Positions 60,246 through 64,000 of a stretch of 64,000 bases of DNA are shown in pieces. Positions within the stretch are counted from its first letter, which is position 1. Each line of letters begins with the position of its first letter. The notes below the pieces were generated by a model. It saw nothing but the letters and a program-made list of their open reading frames with translations, ran no database searches and had not been told where the DNA came from. The position numbers and the translations under genes were made by a program. The DNA comes from Enoplolaimus lenunculus (lineage: Eukaryota > Nematoda > Enoplea > Enoplida > Thoracostomopsidae): assembly GCA_030248215.1 (NCBI GenBank), contig JASANG010001904.1:62001-126000 (forward strand), in the 5' to 3' direction.

Positions 60246-61189
60246 ATTACTGCGAACATGCATAACAACAATCTGCAATTTACTACATGCCGTACGTGGT
60301 TAAATTTGTACACAAACGTAACATCTTGCCTATTTCGTTGAACAGATGCAAACAAACTAGAAAATAAAATACAGAATCGAATGAATATCGACAACCATAA
60401 CTAAAACCGCGATGAAACTCACCAAACCAAATGTTCAGTGACAACCAGTAAACCAAAATATCTCCAATAGTTTTATGCTCGTAGACTAAAGGCTGGTCAG
60501 TCAAATTATGTACAGCCCGGTATACCTATATGCATGCATTATGTAAAAGAAAACACACAACGCAACCATGAGCATAGCCAGGATTTCATTTCAGACGGAA
60601 TCATTATGCAAGAAAATTTTTCTGACCTCTACGATGTATATTAATGTTATTGTAAACCCTTGTTAAAAGTACCTTATGTCTTGTCTCTGGAGAAAATTCG
60701 GGAAGGGGGAAAGATATAATCCCTATCCCTCTTTTTGTATACGTCCCAAAATGGAATTCGTGCATATATATGCTTATAGCAGACATGCTCGATGAAAATC
60801 GTAGCGTTGTTTGTGGACAAAACTAAACCAAGACTAGCCGAATATGACGACAGACACACGCCGTTGGTCGTAGAACTATGCAAAGCAGGAAATTGTTTGT
60901 CCGAGAACACAGACACCCAAAATAATATCAGTTGATTTGAGCGTTCAATATATAGACGCTGACCAAACGATAATGTGTTGAACGGAAACTTAACAGTTGC
61001 TGTGTTAAGCTGAATATAGTTTCACACCGGAGACGGATAGTCTGCGATTTCTAAATTTTGTTTTTTCTTGGGTACCTTTGGAGAAACTAAAAAATGACAA
61101 ATGAAACTTTCGCAGTCATGTATACATTTGACTTGCAACCATACTTTACCTTTAATATGTTTAAAATATAGATTCTGTGACGAAATATA

Positions 61190-61381
61190 CACTGCAAAAA
61201 AATGGTGCGTCAAATTGACTCTCTCCGAAACAGGCGTTTACTGACTACACAAACTGAGCCAAAATTCGATTCCGCCAGAGTCAAAACGTATGAAACAGTG
61301 TGTCGAATTTTGCCTCAGTTTGTGTAGTCAGGAAAAGCCTATCTCGGAGAGAGTCAATTTGATTCACCACTGTTTGCAGTG
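61190..61381. mobile_element. Long-palindrome Tc1/mariner-like MITE, 192 bp
   Basis: The ends CACTGCAAAAAAATGG and CCACTGTTTGCAGTG and more than 75 bases inward (GACTCTCTCCGAAACAGGC against GCCTATCTCGGAGAGAGTC; CTGACTACACAAACTGAG against CTCAGTTTGTGTAGTCAG) are inverted. TA dinucleotides border it (61188-61189, 61382-61383). About 25 bases remain as loop. Confidence 0.85.
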
Positions 61382-61383
61382 TA

Positions 61384-63283
61384 TAGATGCGGTTGTAGTA
61401 CAATACTCGAGACGCATTTTAAGATTTTGAGCCATGGCTTCAAGGCTCCAGCCAAGTTAGCCTTTACTTATAGTGCGCTATTGCCTTAACATTGTATATC
61501 ATTACGTTACAAGCTTAATAACGTGACTGGAAACTTTCGCATTAAAATAATGACGTGCAGTGATTACCATCCCATGTTCATACTTTTTATTGCAAATTCG
61601 GTAGAGACTTTCAAAGCACTGTATCTGTAGCAAAACATAAATATTGTAAGCCGGAAGCAGGATCTCGATAGACGGCACAGAGCCTCTGAGAACCAAAATG
61701 GACCTTAGGGAATCATGCGACGGCCTCATTTGATTGTATAAGGCCTCGGTAATCAACTCTGTCGCCTCATCTTGCGTAGTCTTGACCCTTATGACGTGTG
61801 GGTATTTTCGCCTATTATGCGTGAAGTCAATTGCTGCAGCATTGAGTTACTCAAACATATAACTAAAAATAACTTAGAGAGATTTAGCCAGATGGCTAAC
61901 GCGTCAAAAACAGGAACAAAAAAGTTTTCAATTTCAACAATTTTTAAATGAGCGCTGACACAGCTGAAAAGTTATATTGATTTTTTCGCTGAAAGCATTT
62001 TACAGGAAGTTTCGCGGAATTTATATTTTGAAAATGAGGAACAAATTTGGTGTACACTAGGCTAGCATGTCTATTCAACTAGTTTGAACCAAAGCCGTGA
62101 ACAGTATGCACGATTAGAAATAGCAAGTTGGTATCGGCATATTAGCGAAAATCGCTACGATAGTTCGAACCGTTTAGAAGCGTTGGCCTCAACCCAATTC
62201 TTTGTTTAATTTTGCATATGTTTTAAGTAACATAATATAATCTATTAATGTGCAACACACATGGACTAAGAACAATTTTGCCTATTAAATAACATTGACG
62301 GACATACGACGATATCTAAGAAATGCCCCAAAACAAGAATCGTACATTACTTCTTTTCAAACCTAAAATTTCGTATTAAGATATAGTACTACAACTGTGT
62401 TTGGCCTCTTTCTCGCTTCGCTCTGAAATTTATTTTCAGTATATTATAATGTTCCGTTCGCCACTGAATAAAACCTGTTATATCTCCATTTTACATGAAA
62501 ATTCATCTTGTGACTTAATAAGAAAAACATATATTTTGAATTTAAGGTATCGAATTTTTGCCTACGCAAAGTCTAAACAACACAAAATTTAGAGATCGTT
62601 GCAATCGAGTACCAGCGCACATTAACGACAGTCCAGTAACCTATGCTGCTGAACACAAAACTAGACAAAGTGTCTAAGTCTAGCCTTCTGTCGCAACGCG
62701 TAGGTTTCGCCATACTCGTCAGACTTTATACTAACGCCAACCAACAGAGACAAAATGGTGAAAACCATGGTGTGTTTCGTTTACTTGCAGAAAGAGAGAC
62801 CCGTGGAAACTGACCACTAAAGTGACCACAGCACTATGGGCATATACAGCTTGAGCCATTCATAATAGCGAACGCAGACACACACAAAAATTTTAAATAT
62901 CTAAAATACACACACAAAATATAGCGTCTACGGCAAACAACAATAGTCGCCAGTGGTCATTATATCTTGAGCTAACGCATAATTTAGAAACAGTGCTGCT
63001 ATACTATTTGTGTGTTATCCAGAAAATTGTAGACAACGTCTGTTACTTTTATATTAATATGTAAATGCCTAAAGATTCTATACTGCGTATGCCCGTCGTA
63101 GCCAGTTTAAAAATGCTATATGAGCTGAATTCCCCGGTAGCGTTCTGGATACGGCCTCAAGGTATACATTTATACATTACACGTATATATTCAACAAATG
63201 CGTAGCTCTTTTAGCAAATAATAAGGCTTAAACGTGCGTAATTTTCTGAGATTAGCAGTGATAGCTCCAATGTACTCAAACTA
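61384..63283. other. Intergenic, no gene recognised
   Basis: AT-rich with scattered short frames. Nothing coding or repetitive that I can support. Confidence 0.35.
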
Positions 63284-63454
63284 TGGCCGTTGGCCCATAG
63301 CCAAGGGGTGACGAGGGTGGCTGAGCCGTCCATGCAAAAAATTTGGCACCCCCTAGAGTATTTTCTATCTTGCTTGTAAGTCATTGAAAACTTTTGAATG
63401 CACCTCCTGAAGCATTTTTAGCCTCCCTAGAAAGGTGAACTTGCTACGGGCCTG
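63284..63454. mobile_element. CAGGCCCGTAGC-ended element, copy 2 (worn left end)
   Basis: Right end GCTACGGGCCTG and the shared TTGCTTGTAAGTCATTGA block match the copy at 51917. The left begins about GGCCGTTGGCCC. Confidence 0.45.
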
Positions 63455-64000
63455 GTATGGCAGACTTTTGAGATAATTCGTTTTAACCAAAATTTAAGTG
63501 CACATCTCATAATTTAACTTTCTACTGATAGTTGCTACTCGCTTTTGAGAATATGGCTCAAGAGAAAACTTTAAAGTAAACGTGGACGCTATAGGTTGTA
63601 GATGTAGTTGCAAAATTTTTTTTCACGTTGAATCATAATAGTTTATGTTGTACTCTTGTAAAATGACTCGTTGTAACTGAGTTAGCATCTGTTTGCAATT
63701 TAACGCGTGAACACCATAGGTTTGGTTTTATATCCTTCGTCAATATATGTGCAATTTATTTCGCGCACAATTATTTATACTCAAGCCTATATAGTTTCAC
63801 TTTTGTCCGGTTGCCTAACTCTAACTAAAGTTATGTCCTTTATTTATATAGCAAAGCCAAGCCACAGTGCAACTAAGCCACCGGCTTTTATGCGAGTAAT
63901 GTTTCGCATGGAATTTGCCGGGCTGTCAAAATATAAATAGTTGTGTTGAAACTATTGCTTCCTACTATAGAGAAATATTTTAGACACACAGAAAGAGAAA

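Noticed and set aside
1-64000. tRNA, rRNA, CRISPR arrays, and LTR or virus-like elements
   Set aside because: I looked for B-box-like GGTTCGAATCC, long conserved rRNA blocks, evenly spaced identical repeats, and paired long terminal repeats or capsid and envelope motifs. I found none I could support.

Overview
This is an AT-rich animal nuclear window with long introns, many short inverted-repeat transposons and several minisatellites. I recognise three protein-coding genes, all on the minus strand. From right to left they are a hunchback-type zinc-finger gene (37.2-43.3 kb), a small MSP-domain gene (25.9-31.9 kb) and an LRSAM1-type E3 ubiquitin ligase (1.0-18.6 kb). I rebuilt all three exon by exon. 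In LRSAM1, 19 GT-AG introns join 20 coding exons in phase into 765 codons. The MSP gene has 3 exons and hunchback has 2.

Organism: hunchback says bilaterian, most likely ecdysozoan. Two features point to a nematode or a close relative. One is the free-standing small MSP-domain protein, which resembles the class expanded in nematodes. The other is the abundance of interstitial TTAGGC/GCCTAA tracts, the nematode telomere unit. Against a derived rhabditid are the LRSAM1 gene, the arthropod-like hunchback fingers and the very large introns. An early-branching or repeat-rich nematode lineage is my best inference, and it is not proven.

Layout: 0-1 kb is LRSAM1 3' flank. 1.0-18.6 kb is LRSAM1, whose introns hold an inverted-arm minisatellite (2.76-3.27 kb), a LINE RNase H fragment (5.7 kb), a hAT-like element (6.3 kb), an unassigned ORF (7.4 kb) and a 5'-truncated LINE with a 13-bp target duplication (9.9-10.6 kb). 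18.6-25.9 kb is repeat land: hAT-like elements and a GGGACAGTTG satellite whose two arms face opposite ways around a TTAGGC-bearing MITE. 25.9-31.9 kb is the MSP gene, with three MITE copies in its first intron. 32-37 kb has repeats only. 37.2-43.3 kb is hunchback. 43.4-64 kb has no recognisable coding gene. It carries a candidate promoter with a TCTCGCGAGA palindrome at 54.5 kb, more MITEs and a perfect 51-bp duplication.

The genes do not form an obvious pathway: LRSAM1 acts in ESCRT and ubiquitin sorting, MSP domains in membrane-contact or sperm cytoskeleton roles, and hunchback in developmental transcription. The least expected biology is a MITE family with 8-bp target duplications whose interior is telomere-type repeat. 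Next are the PSAP motif of LRSAM1 lying after the RING finger instead of before it, and the giant 1948-residue hunchback. I recognised no LTR, viral or Polinton-like element.
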